Shown piece by piece: positions 18,229 through 25,776 of a stretch of DNA of 64,000 nucleotides; the stretch's first letter is position 1, and every line of letters begins with the position of its first letter. The position numbers were made by a program, and so were the translations under genes. This stretch comes from JASDSY01 sp041441465. GTDB lineage: Bacteria; Muiribacteriota; UBA9980. The stretch lies in contig JASDSY010000011.1 in NCBI GenBank assembly GCA_041441465.1, forward strand, positions 23,264 through 87,263. The letters run 5' to 3'. The notes below the pieces were generated by a model. The model did not search any database. It saw only the letters and a program-made list of their open reading frames with translations, and had not been told where the DNA came from.

Positions 18229-18948
18229 ATGAACACGGATCAATTAAAAACTAAAATAGGTCAGGTGCCGGCGCTTTTTGTGTTTAAAAAAACGCTGTTT
18301 GAGGCTTCGCAAAATGGTGTAATTCTTTTTTATCACGGCCTTGGAGCATCGAAAGAAACCAATTTTAAAGAACTGGAAAGTCTTGCCGATGCAGGTTTTC
18401 TTGCTGTCGGTCTCGATGTTTGCTGCCATGGTGAACGCCGAAGCAAAGATTTTGATTCGCAATTCGATGAACACAGCCCTAATTTTGAATTAGAACTTAT
18501 TTCAGCTATAAAAAATACCGCCGATGAAGTGCCAAAAATAATAGACGAATTAATCGCTAATTATAAAATCAGTTCTGAACGTATTGGAATTTCAGGTATT
18601 TCAATGGGCGGTTACATCGCTTATAAAGCTGTTACTATTGACAGGAGAATAAAAGCCGCCGTGCCGATTTTGGGCTCGCCGCAATGGAACGTAATGCGCC
18701 ACGAAAGTCCATGTTTTTTTCTGAATAACTTTTTCCCTGCCGCGTTATTGGCTCAAAATGCCGGAAAAGACAATACGGTTCCGCCGTTTAACTCTAAAAA
18801 ACTTTATAATGACCTCCTTCCTTATTACAAGCAGGCGCCGGAACGCCTCGGCTACGTCGAATACCCGGAATCGGACCATTTCATGCTTGAATATGAATGG
18901 AACGAACTCTGGTCAAACACCATAAACTGGTTCTTAAAATTTATGTAA
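18229..18948 (+). CDS. Alpha/beta hydrolase (esterase/peptidase-like)
   Basis: A cytoplasmic alpha/beta hydrolase of 239 residues. The oxyanion-hole segment FYHGLGASKE is near residue 30, the nucleophile elbow GISGISMGGY puts the Ser near 125, and the catalytic His is in ESDHFML near 222. The Asp is probably in the GKDNTVPP loop. The layout matches the prolyl-oligopeptidase/dienelactone hydrolase-like group such as YitV- or YtaP-type esterases. The substrate cannot be predicted. ATG 18229 with AGGA upstream is preferred over the ATG at 18217, whose SD would overlap it. It shares orientation with the ferritin-like gene but the two need not be functionally linked. Confidence 0.85.
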   Translation: MNTDQLKTKIGQVPALFVFKKTLFEASQNGVILFYHGLGASKETNFKELESLADAGFLAVGLDVCCHGERRSKDFDSQFDEHSPNFELELISAIKNTADEVPKIIDELIANYKISSERIGISGISMGGYIAYKAVTIDRRIKAAVPILGSPQWNVMRHESPCFFLNNFFPAALLAQNAGKDNTVPPFNSKKLYNDLLPYYKQAPERLGYVEYPESDHFMLEYEWNELWSNTINWFLKFM

Positions 18949-19093
18949 TTATATCTTCGTGACATTTTATATCATTTGCTGTTTAACTTACTTAAAATTA
19001 ACATAAAATAAAAAACTTAAATTAACAACCGTCATTCCGGCTGATTTTAATTTGAGTTTTTTTGTTTTATTTACAAAATTTCGGCCTAATTCC

Positions 19094-19122
19094 TTGACAT
19101 AATCATATTTAGCGTGTAAAAT
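19094..19122 (+). promoter_or_regulatory. Sigma-70 promoter of the endonuclease gene
   Basis: A perfect TTGACA (19094-19099), a 17-base spacer and TAAAAT (19117-19122). The start codon is 55 bases downstream. Confidence 0.8.
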
Positions 19123-19176
19123 TATTATATAAATTGAAATTTTTATAAAAATAATAAAAAAAAGCAGGTAAAAATT

Positions 19177-20211
19177 ATGATGAAAAGAAATTTTTTAGCC
19201 GTTTTTGTTTTTACATTCTTTATAATGTGCGCCCCTATATTGGCCCCAGGCTTTGCTTTAGCCGTAGATGACAATCCGGCTTACGGCGAAACTGTAAAAA
19301 CACAATTACTTACCGATATCATGTCAAACCTTGACGAATTGGCAACCGGCGATGAAGCGAGTCAATTCGATGCGATAAGCTTAAAAAAGAAAGTTTCGGA
19401 ATTGTCATCGGTTGTCATGAAAAATGAGGCTTCACCTGCCCGCTCGCTTTCAATTCAAAAGAAAATTTCACAAATTTATACTTCGATTAATGAATTATTA
19501 TCAAAAAAGAAATCTGATAAAGACGGCAAAATTAACGTATTAATTTCAAAAATCGACAAAGTCGCGGCACAGGCCGGAAATTTCGATTCATGCAACGGTT
19601 TGAAAAATGAAGAATTGAAACAAAAACTTCACGAACTTATAAAAGACCACAAGCAATTGGGTTATAACGAAATGGCGAGAAAAGTATTATTTGGCAAACT
19701 AGATAATGTCGGCGGCAAGGTACAATGTGTATATACCGGTCGCTGGGTTGAATGCGACGGCGTGCCAAACGCAAACCCGCCGCAGGCAATGAATACTGAA
19801 CATACATGGCCTAAATGCTACGGCGCGCTTAACGAGCCGGCAAAAAGCGATCTCAATCACTTATTCGCTACCGACTCATTTGCTAACTCAACCCGCTCTA
19901 ATTACCCGTTTGGCATGGTTACCCGCGGTCATGAAGTTTGGGAACAAAACGGCTCGATGTTCGACGGAAATACTTTCATGCCTCGCGAAGAACAGCGCGG
20001 ACCGGTCGCACGAGCTTTGTTTTACTTCTCTATCTGCTATCAATTGCCGCTTTACAGCGATCAGGATGAACAGGTGCTCAGACAATGGCATAAACAATAC
20101 CCGCCGACCGATGCTGAACGTTCAAGAAATGAACGCATATTCGGATTCCAGGGCAACAGAAACCCTTTTATCGACAGGCCTGAATTAGTCGACCAGATAG
20201 ATAAATTTTAA
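19177..20211 (+). CDS. Secreted endonuclease I family nuclease
   Basis: A 344-residue exported nuclease. A signal peptide covers about residues 1-28, followed by a helical, Lys/Ser-rich region (about 30-150) that is not part of the family core. The C-terminal 190 residues match endonuclease I (EndA/Vvn, His-Me finger): NTEHTWPKCYG with the catalytic His, SDLNHLFATDSFANSTRSN with metal-binding Asn/His, YPFG, and the family-ending GNRNPFIDRPELV. These enzymes cut DNA (and often RNA) non-specifically outside the cytoplasm, giving nucleotides as food or degrading extracellular DNA. A deoD phosphorylase at 37.5 kb would fit nucleoside salvage. Start with AGCAGG upstream; a consensus promoter precedes it and a terminator follows. 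Confidence 0.93.
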   Translation: MMKRNFLAVFVFTFFIMCAPILAPGFALAVDDNPAYGETVKTQLLTDIMSNLDELATGDEASQFDAISLKKKVSELSSVVMKNEASPARSLSIQKKISQIYTSINELLSKKKSDKDGKINVLISKIDKVAAQAGNFDSCNGLKNEELKQKLHELIKDHKQLGYNEMARKVLFGKLDNVGGKVQCVYTGRWVECDGVPNANPPQAMNTEHTWPKCYGALNEPAKSDLNHLFATDSFANSTRSNYPFGMVTRGHEVWEQNGSMFDGNTFMPREEQRGPVARALFYFSICYQLPLYSDQDEQVLRQWHKQYPPTDAERSRNERIFGFQGNRNPFIDRPELVDQIDKF

Positions 20212-20245
20212 AAAGTTATTGTAATAAAATTAAGCTTTAATAAAC

Positions 20246-20276
20246 AAAAGGACCGGCATTATACCGGTCCTTTTGT
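20246..20276 (+). terminator. Terminator after the endonuclease gene
   Basis: AAAAGGACCGG pairs with CCGGTCCTTTT around CATTATA, followed by GTTTTA. It lies about 35 bases after the stop. Confidence 0.9.
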
Positions 20277-20289
20277 TTTATTAGAGTTC

Positions 20290-20317
20290 TTGACAAATCA
20301 AATTAATTTGTGATAAT
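20290..20317 (+). promoter_or_regulatory. Sigma-70 promoter with long leader
   Basis: A perfect TTGACA (20290-20295), a 16-base spacer and GATAAT (20312-20317). The next start codon is at 20461, so the transcript has a leader of about 135 bases. Confidence 0.75.
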
Positions 20318-20377
20318 ATGAAATTAAGAGAAGAGTTGTAAAAATTACTTCGACGCTTTTTAGTTCATATTTTTCTT

Positions 20378-20439
20378 CTTTTCATTTTTAACTGTCATTA
20401 CAGTTGAAAAGAATGACTTATTAAAGAGTTTTAGTAAGT
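20378..20439 (+). promoter_or_regulatory. Two hairpins in the 5' leader
   Basis: Hairpin 1: AACTGT (20390-20395) pairs with ACAGTT (20400-20405) around CATT, extended by CTTTTC/GAAAAG past a bulge. Hairpin 2: ACTTATTAAA pairs with TTTTAGTAAGT (20416-20439) with one mismatch. The SD AAAGGAG follows about ten bases later, so folding could affect translation. This does not match a riboswitch class I know. Confidence 0.4.
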
Positions 20440-20460
20440 AAAACTGAAAGGAGATTAATT

Positions 20461-20862
20461 ATGATGAAAAAAGAAATTGGGTTATGGATCGACCACAAAC
20501 GTGCTTTTATTGTAACTCTTATGGAAAAAAACGAGGAAACAAAAGAAATCTTTTCAAATCTGGAAAAACATTTACATCTTATAACCGGCTCATTTGACTA
20601 TTCAGAAGAAGACCATCTTGACAGAAAATTCGCCAACCAACTTAAAAAGTATTACGATGAAATCGTTGAAAACGTAATTCATTCCGATTCCGTTTTTATA
20701 TTCGGCCCGGGCAACGCTAAAATCGAGCTGGAAAAAAATCTCAAAAACGCAAATTATCAGGGCAAAATGAACATTGAATCATCGGATAAAATGACTGACC
20801 CGCAAATCGCCGCTAAAGTAAAGAATTATTTCCATAAATCCAAAATGAGCATGGCAATGTAA
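20461..20862 (+). CDS. Small conserved protein, eRF1 domain-like
   Basis: A 133-residue cytoplasmic protein of a family found in many bacteria. It opens with EIGLWIDHKRAFIVTL, has a central HLDRKFANQLKKYYDEIVE helix and a VFIFGPGNAKIELEKNL strand-turn-helix (near residue 80). It ends with SDKMTDPQIAAKVKNYF. The layout resembles the C-terminal domain of eRF1/Pelota (also seen in bacterial eRF1-like and host-attachment-like proteins), in which the GPG-x-AK loop is typical. The function is not known; a ribosome- or RNA-binding role is only inferred. ATG 20461 has AAAGGAG at ideal spacing. It is transcribed alone from a strong promoter with a structured leader, and the hairpin-rich repeat element starts just after its stop. 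Confidence 0.75.
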   Translation: MMKKEIGLWIDHKRAFIVTLMEKNEETKEIFSNLEKHLHLITGSFDYSEEDHLDRKFANQLKKYYDEIVENVIHSDSVFIFGPGNAKIELEKNLKNANYQGKMNIESSDKMTDPQIAAKVKNYFHKSKMSMAM

Positions 20863-20868
20863 TTTTTG

Positions 20869-21370
20869 TGTTGGGGGACACAAAGGGTGATACCCTTTGA
20901 TTTCCCCCAAACCCCTTCTTTAATCCTGCTATATTTACCGTTGCTTTTGACGATTCTATCGTTTTATTTTGGGATTTTTAATATTCGCAAAGCGCGGCCG
21001 GTGCCGCTTACTTTGCGAATATACAGCAATCGGCCGCGTGAATTTATTATATATTTACACTATATCGTTTGCGGCCGAAGGTAAAGAAACATTAATGGCT
21101 GGAATTTCTCCTCGGTACGTGAAACGTGCTAACACGGACTTCAAAGTATTTAACAACTTTGTTTCGCGAAATTTTATACGTAAGCATAAAATTTCGCGAT
21201 TGCTGAATTTGTGCAAAGCAAGCGGCGCAGGCCGCGCTTTGCACAAATAAAAAACACAAAAAAATTTAAAAATGATATTAAATACAAGAAAATAAAAAAG
21301 TAGCAGGATGGGTGGGGGATTCTAAAGGGGGCGGTAAGGAATAATTCCTTAGCCGCCCCCTTTAGAGTTC
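20869..21370 (+). repeat. Structured dispersed repeat, copy A
   Basis: A non-coding element between convergent genes that shares long sequence blocks with the reverse strand of 46481-46930. Hairpins in order: GGGGGA/TCCCCC outside CAAAGGGT/ACCCTTTG (20873-20908); ATATTCGCAAAG/CTTTGCGAATAT outside GCGGC/GCCGC (20981-21022); CGGCCGC/GCGGCCG (21031-21077); CGCGAAATTTTAT/ATAAAATTTCGCG (21165-21198). Then come TTTGTGCAAAGC/GCTTTGCACAAA outside GCGGC/GCCGC (21208-21246), and a long arm starting TCTAAAGGGGGCGG (21320-21367). Blocks common to both copies include GGGGGACACAAAGGG, CCCTTTGATTTCCCCC, TCTTTAATCC, GTTGCTTTTGA, GCAATCGGCCGCG and CGTTTGCGGCCGAA. No open frame in it looks real. Confidence 0.85.
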
Positions 21371-21394
21371 CTGACACGAGCACCGAATAAACAA

Positions 21395-21427
21395 TAAAAA
21401 AGGCCGCTTATAATAGCGGCCTAAAAA
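21395..21427 (-). terminator. Terminator of the EF-hand protein gene
   Basis: GGCCGCT pairs with AGCGGCC around a short TATAAT loop, with A- and T-runs on both sides. It lies about 36 bases beyond the minus-strand stop at 21464. Confidence 0.9.
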
Positions 21428-21463
21428 ATTAAAGGAAGAGTATTTTATCCCAATGGTAATAGT

Positions 21464-22786
21464 TTATTTGCCTTCGTTATGTTCCCTGCATTTTTCACAT
21501 TCAATTTTCGTCGGTTCAGGCTTGTTATGATCGAATTTAGGGCCGGACATTCTCATGTTTTTATGATGAGATTCAACAGCGGATTTTATTTCGTCGTCTG
21601 AAAGCATGCCGTCTTTATTTATGTCAAATTTATTTAACATATGTTCTTTAAATTTCGGGGTCAATTCCATCTCGAGTTTAGTATAAGCAATTGCCCTTTT
21701 CATAAATTCATCTTTATTTGCCGGAGCAAAATTTTTCATTCCGCCGAAAAACATTTGCGGCATGAACATCATTGGATGGCGCATAACATGGCCATAATGT
21801 TTCATCATTGGCGGGTACATAGGATGATTCATAGGCCCAAACATCGGCATAAACGGCGGCGGTGGCGGCGGCATCATCGGACCGTTCATCATCGGCGCCG
21901 GATGATTTCCCGTCATCTGAGGGCATATCATAGGCTTCATTGGTTCCGGTCCTCTTTCTTGAGGCATCATAGGGCATGGCCCCATCATCATTGGATTTAC
22001 GCCGGGCATTTCACGGCCGGCTTGCGGCTCAAATCCCATTGGGCCAAATGGTCGCTGAACATGTATTTTATGACGTCTTTCTTCAATGCCGTTTTTTATT
22101 TCCTTATCTGAAAGTTTGCCGTTTTGGTCGGCATCAAATTCATCGAGGATATGTTTCTTAAATTCAGGATTTAATTTCATTTCAAGTCTTATATGAGCGA
22201 TTATTCTTTTTAGGAATTCATCTTTTTTAGCCGGATCAAATTTTTCCATTCCGCCGAAAAACATTTGCGGCATGAACATTACAGGCGGACGCATCATCGG
22301 ATTTTTCATATGCCCGAACATCGGCATAAATGGAGGCGGCGGCATCATTGGACCGTCTGGCATCATCATAGGGCCATTATGATTTCCCATCATAGGCGGA
22401 CACATCATCGGATTCATATGTCTCATAAACACATGAGGCATCATCCGGCAGGTCATCATCGGACCAGGCTGGTCTTGCATTTGCGGACACATCATAGGCT
22501 GCGGCGGTTCAGGCACATTTTTAGGCGGTACCACATTATTGCATTCACACTGAAACTGCCGGCCAAACATTTCGTTAGCCTTGTTCCGCTCGATAAATTG
22601 CGGACAGCTTTTCTTCTGCTCTTCCGAGCCTTTATTTAACTCCACCGGCCCTTTAGAGTCAAAAACTCTAAATAAATTTTTAGCCGATGAACGATCAACG
22701 TTCGCCTGAGAATCCTGCGCGGCCGCTGTAGATATTGTAAGCGCACCCGCTAAGATTCCGATAAATAGACTTTTAAGTAAATCCAT
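21464..22786 (-). CDS. Secreted Met/Pro/His-rich EF-hand protein
   Basis: A 440-residue exported protein (signal peptide about 1-24) built from an internal duplication. Each half has a Met/Pro/His/Gly-rich stretch with many MMP, PMM and MPPPP phrases. A conserved helix pair follows (FMPQMFFGGM, then DEFLKRIIAHIRLEMKLNPEFKKHIL), ending in an EF-hand. The calcium loops are DADQNGKLSDKE (near residue 238) and DINKDGMLSDDE (near 405), both with all ligand positions filled. Several Cys residues lie in the first quarter, and a CEKC sits at the C-terminus. Met/His-rich periplasmic segments often bind copper or silver, so a metal-buffering role is possible but not shown. ATG 22786 has GGGAGG six bases upstream. 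Confidence 0.85.
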   Translation of the reverse strand: MDLLKSLFIGILAGALTISTAAAQDSQANVDRSSAKNLFRVFDSKGPVELNKGSEEQKKSCPQFIERNKANEMFGRQFQCECNNVVPPKNVPEPPQPMMCPQMQDQPGPMMTCRMMPHVFMRHMNPMMCPPMMGNHNGPMMMPDGPMMPPPPFMPMFGHMKNPMMRPPVMFMPQMFFGGMEKFDPAKKDEFLKRIIAHIRLEMKLNPEFKKHILDEFDADQNGKLSDKEIKNGIEERRHKIHVQRPFGPMGFEPQAGREMPGVNPMMMGPCPMMPQERGPEPMKPMICPQMTGNHPAPMMNGPMMPPPPPPFMPMFGPMNHPMYPPMMKHYGHVMRHPMMFMPQMFFGGMKNFAPANKDEFMKRAIAYTKLEMELTPKFKEHMLNKFDINKDGMLSDDEIKSAVESHHKNMRMSGPKFDHNKPEPTKIECEKCREHNEGK

Positions 22787-22816
22787 AACTAACCTCCCTG
22801 CAAATTCAATTTGCAT

Positions 22817-23198
22817 TTAATTTATTCTAGTGTCATTATAACACATTTCAGGACTTTTTGCGATTAATATAGAGTTAACTTATTGTAAATATTTGTAAAG
22901 AAGTTTGTGAATACAGCATAGCCCCTCTAAAAACAAATAATTGTCAAAAAAAATTAAAAATATTGAGTGAAATACTCTTGATAATTTTTCTTTACTATAA
23001 TTAACCCATAATTTCTAATAAACTTGATTTTTCTAGAACTAAGTATATTAAAAAATCAATAATATTTTATTATTTAATAAAATCAGTCTATTTTTTATTA
23101 AATTTATATTAGATCTTTCTTTTAATCAAGCCATAAAACAATATCTTTTGTTAAATTTCAAAATTAAATAATGGAATTTGTAAATTCAATCCTATAAT
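22817..23198. other. AT-rich intergenic region
   Basis: About 380 bases upstream of the EF-hand gene and beyond the end of the pilin gene. It is strongly AT-rich, with no open frame having an SD, no repeat shared with the rest of the window and no clear hairpin. Confidence 0.5.
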
Positions 23199-23242
23199 AA
23201 AAAAGAAGGCTGTCAAATAGTTTTGAGACAGCCTTCTTTTTC
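23199..23242 (-). terminator. Terminator of pseudopilin 1
   Basis: AAAAGAAGGCTGTC pairs with GACAGCCTTCTTTT around a 12-base loop, with A- and T-runs at the ends. It is 32 bases past the minus-strand stop at 23274. Confidence 0.92.
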
Positions 23243-23273
23243 TAATAGTTACTTTTAATTTTTAACTAAACGA

Positions 23274-24236
23274 TTAATCAAAGTTTTTAATTTGAACAGG
23301 TGTACCGGCAGCCTCTGCGCCTGTTACACCATCGCCTTCATAAAAAGTAGGGTTTTTACCATTTTTAGCACCCGTAAGGTTTATGTAATGAGTACCAGGA
23401 ATAAGAAGTTTTTTATTAGGATCATTGCTTGTGTAACCATCAGCATATCTTAATATTATTTCCTTAGAATCAGCGCCGTAAATAGGAGTTATAGCATTGG
23501 CAGCATTTTTTAAGTCTACAGGAGCCTCTACGAGATTATTGATGTTAGCTTCAAAATACCTAAATGTTGCTCCTGTCGTAGGATCAGTAGGTTTAGCTGG
23601 TTTAGAAATTGCTTTATCAGTTGTAGCAACATCTCCAAAAACAGTTGTTGTAGAACTTGATAAGTCAACTTTATATGTAGTTCCAGACATATCTTTACCT
23701 CTTAAGGTAACTGCTTTATTAAAGTATAAGTGTAACCTATCGTATGTTCTGGATGCATCAGCAGAATCTGTCGGATTACCACCTTCGGGATTTACTTCAA
23801 GTTTAGCGTCAACTAATGTTAATGCGCCTATGTAGCTAACTATGATATTATCTTTATCATCTTTTTCTACACCATTTTTACCAATGCCATAGCTTGATTT
23901 GCTGTCCGGGCCTTTTGAGAAAACTATACCTTTGTTTGGATCCATATCGTAAGAATTGCCCCATGGATCTTTTAAAGTATCAATGTTTGTAAGGTATTTA
24001 CCTTTTAAGTCCATAAGTTTTTCGACAGTTGAACCTTCAAGTGAGTTAAATTTCTGGATGGCCTGCGCTATTGTGTCACAGTCCTGTTTTGCCTTTGTCT
24101 TTTTAGCGTCTTCTGTCATTGCGGCAAACTGCGGGAGCGCCACAGCGACTAAGATACCGATGATCGCGATAACGATCATAAGTTCGATCAATGAAAAGCC
24201 TGAGTTGTACTTCCTGTTAAAATTCATTTTTAACAT
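23274..24236 (-). CDS. Type IV-like pseudopilin (paralogue 1)
   Basis: A prepilin of 320 residues. The basic leader ends in Gly and is followed by FSLIELMIVIAIIGILVAVAL, the class III signal cut and N-methylated by prepilin peptidase, with Glu5 present. The next 90 residues resemble major pseudopilin GspG: AMTEDAKKTKAKQDC, then LMDLKGKYLTNIDTLKDPWGNSYDMD. The C-terminal 180 residues are a large beta-rich extension ending in HYINLTGAKNGKNP and GAEAAGTPVQIKNFD. The same extension occurs in the paralogue at 25777-26712. It probably builds a surface or secretion filament in the inner membrane and periplasm. GGAGG precedes the start, and a sigma-54-type promoter lies just upstream. Confidence 0.92.
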   Translation of the reverse strand: MLKMNFNRKYNSGFSLIELMIVIAIIGILVAVALPQFAAMTEDAKKTKAKQDCDTIAQAIQKFNSLEGSTVEKLMDLKGKYLTNIDTLKDPWGNSYDMDPNKGIVFSKGPDSKSSYGIGKNGVEKDDKDNIIVSYIGALTLVDAKLEVNPEGGNPTDSADASRTYDRLHLYFNKAVTLRGKDMSGTTYKVDLSSSTTTVFGDVATTDKAISKPAKPTDPTTGATFRYFEANINNLVEAPVDLKNAANAITPIYGADSKEIILRYADGYTSNDPNKKLLIPGTHYINLTGAKNGKNPTFYEGDGVTGAEAAGTPVQIKNFD

Positions 24237-24280
24237 GTAATTTCCTCCTTATATATTTTTGAGAGATTTCATTTTTTTAT

Positions 24281-24298
24281 AAACAATAAACGTGCCAA
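24281..24298 (-). promoter_or_regulatory. Sigma-54-type promoter of pseudopilin 1
   Basis: On the minus strand TTGGCACG (-24 element), four bases TTTA and TTGTTT (-12 element) match the TGGCACG-N4-TTGCW consensus except for T in place of C at -12. It ends 44 bases before the start codon. A sigma-54 activator gene lies 2.7 kb away. Confidence 0.7.
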
Positions 24299-24373
24299 AA
24301 AAGTATTTTGATTATAACATATTCTATTATAAAATTGCAACATCCTGGACAAATTTATGACATAAAAATAAAA

Positions 24374-24414
24374 ATAGTGCAATACGCCGCTTTTTTTGTT
24401 GCAAATTGCACTAT
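24374..24414 (-). promoter_or_regulatory. 10-base inverted repeat, terminator or activator site
   Basis: ATAGTGCAAT (24374-24383) and ATTGCACTAT (24405-24414) form a perfect inverted repeat with a 21-base spacer. Read on the minus strand it is followed by TTTTTATTTTT, so it can end the Nramp transcript, whose stop is 15 bases earlier. It also lies about 75-115 bases upstream of the sigma-54-type element, the usual place for an NtrC-type activator site. Both uses are possible. Confidence 0.6.
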
Positions 24415-24428
24415 CTCCACTCAACCTA

Positions 24429-25709
24429 TTAAAAATAACTTTTTAAAAGCATTATATTTAGAACGGTTACTATAATTCCGACAATCCAAAGCATTATATT
24501 TTCCGATCCTGTATTAGCATGTTTCCCCATCACTTTTCGTGATGATGTCAGATAAATTTGCAAAAAAATCGTAATCGGCAGCTGAATACTTAAGAACATC
24601 TGAGACAGGAGCAAACCTGAAAATGGGTCTTTTATAAAAAATACCGCAAGCAGAGCAAATATAAAAGTAATTCCAATTCCAATTTTGGTATGTTTGTCAT
24701 TTATATCATAAGCTTCTTCAAACATTCCGGCAAATATTGTCCCGCCTGCCATTCCGGCCGTTATACTTGAAGCGATACCTGAAAATAAAAGAGCCAGAGC
24801 AAAAATAAAAGATGCCGATCCTCCCAGAAGAGGTTTTAACATGCTTTCAGCCTGCTGTAAATCAGTTACCCTGACTCCGCTTACATAAAATGTAGCGGCC
24901 GCAAGTAATATCATGGCGCTATTTATAGCCCAGCCGATGCTCATCGAGAATAAAGTATCAAATAATTCATATTTCAATTGTTTTTCGATTACTTCCTCGT
25001 TTTCGAGATTCCATTGACGGCTTTGAATGACTTCTGAGTGTAAAAAAAGATTATGCGGCATTACCACCGCTCCTAAAACGCTCATAATAACAGGCATCGA
25101 GCCGGCCGGCATAACCGGAACAACCCAGCCGTAAGAAGCTTGAAGCCAATCAAGTTTAACAAGGCTCAGCTCAAATAAAAAAGAAAGTCCGATAAGAGAA
25201 ACGAACCCTATTATAAATTTTTCCAGCTTTTTATATGAATTAGAGTACAGCATGTATATAACAAACAATACCGTTAAAAAAGCACCTATTTTAAGCGGCA
25301 AGCCGGTAAGCATATTGAGGGCGATAGCCGCGCCTAATATCTCGGCGAGCGCAGTTGAAATTGAAGCTAAGACAGCTGTTATTAAAATTATATGAGAAAA
25401 AATAGGACTGATGTAAGCAGAGGCCGCTTCGGACAAGCACAGGCCCGTTGAAATGCCGAGATGAGCAACATTATGCTGCAAAATGATCAGCATAATTGTT
25501 GAAACAGTAACCATCCATAGCAGCGAATAACCGTAATCGGCCCCGGCAGCTATATTCGAGGCCCAATTGCCCGGATCTATAAAACCGACTGTCACTAATA
25601 AACCGGGACCAATATATTTTAAAAACTCAAATGCTTCTTTTCCAGGTTTTTTTATATCTCTTGCCAGGATATATTTACAGTTAAATTTTAATTTCTCAAC
25701 CCAATTCAA
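24429..25709 (-). CDS. mntH: Nramp family Mn/Fe transporter
   Basis: A proton-coupled divalent metal (Mn2+, Fe2+) importer of the inner membrane. The 426 residues form about 11 hydrophobic helices. The metal-binding unwound parts of TM1 and TM6 are seen as GFIDPGNWASN (DPGN, near residue 44) and VVMPHNLFLHS (MPH, near 217), and the transport signature GLLLSQMFLSIQLPITIF lies near 370. The start is a TTG at 25709 with GAGGG six bases upstream; no in-frame ATG lies before TM1. It sits between two paralogous pseudopilin genes on the same strand, an odd position that suggests insertion or a duplication around it. No yybP-ykoY-type riboswitch or obvious MntR box is seen in the 67-base gap upstream. 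Confidence 0.92.
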   Translation of the reverse strand: MNWVEKLKFNCKYILARDIKKPGKEAFEFLKYIGPGLLVTVGFIDPGNWASNIAAGADYGYSLLWMVTVSTIMLIILQHNVAHLGISTGLCLSEAASAYISPIFSHIILITAVLASISTALAEILGAAIALNMLTGLPLKIGAFLTVLFVIYMLYSNSYKKLEKFIIGFVSLIGLSFLFELSLVKLDWLQASYGWVVPVMPAGSMPVIMSVLGAVVMPHNLFLHSEVIQSRQWNLENEEVIEKQLKYELFDTLFSMSIGWAINSAMILLAAATFYVSGVRVTDLQQAESMLKPLLGGSASFIFALALLFSGIASSITAGMAGGTIFAGMFEEAYDINDKHTKIGIGITFIFALLAVFFIKDPFSGLLLSQMFLSIQLPITIFLQIYLTSSRKVMGKHANTGSENIMLWIVGIIVTVLNIMLLKSYF

Positions 25710-25776
25710 ATTAACCCTCTTGAATCATCTTAATCATTAGACTAATCAAAAACTTTTCAATTTCAATTATAAAATC

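Noticed and set aside
20866..21250. Short open frames inside repeat copy A
   Set aside because: They run through hairpin arms, have no SD and are not preserved in copy B.
20869..21370. Integron attC site, CRISPR array or IS end for the repeat elements
   Set aside because: There are no CGTTRRRY core sites, no regular spacer-repeat spacing, no transposase and no flanking target duplications that I can see.
21641..22111. A long plus-strand His/Arg-rich open frame
   Set aside because: It is the antisense of the Met/Pro-rich EF-hand gene. ATG-rich coding read backwards gives CAT (His), and there is no SD.
25710..25776. Manganese riboswitch (yybP-ykoY) or MntR box before the Nramp gene
   Set aside because: The gap is only 67 bases, with no paired stems of that class and no clear dyad.
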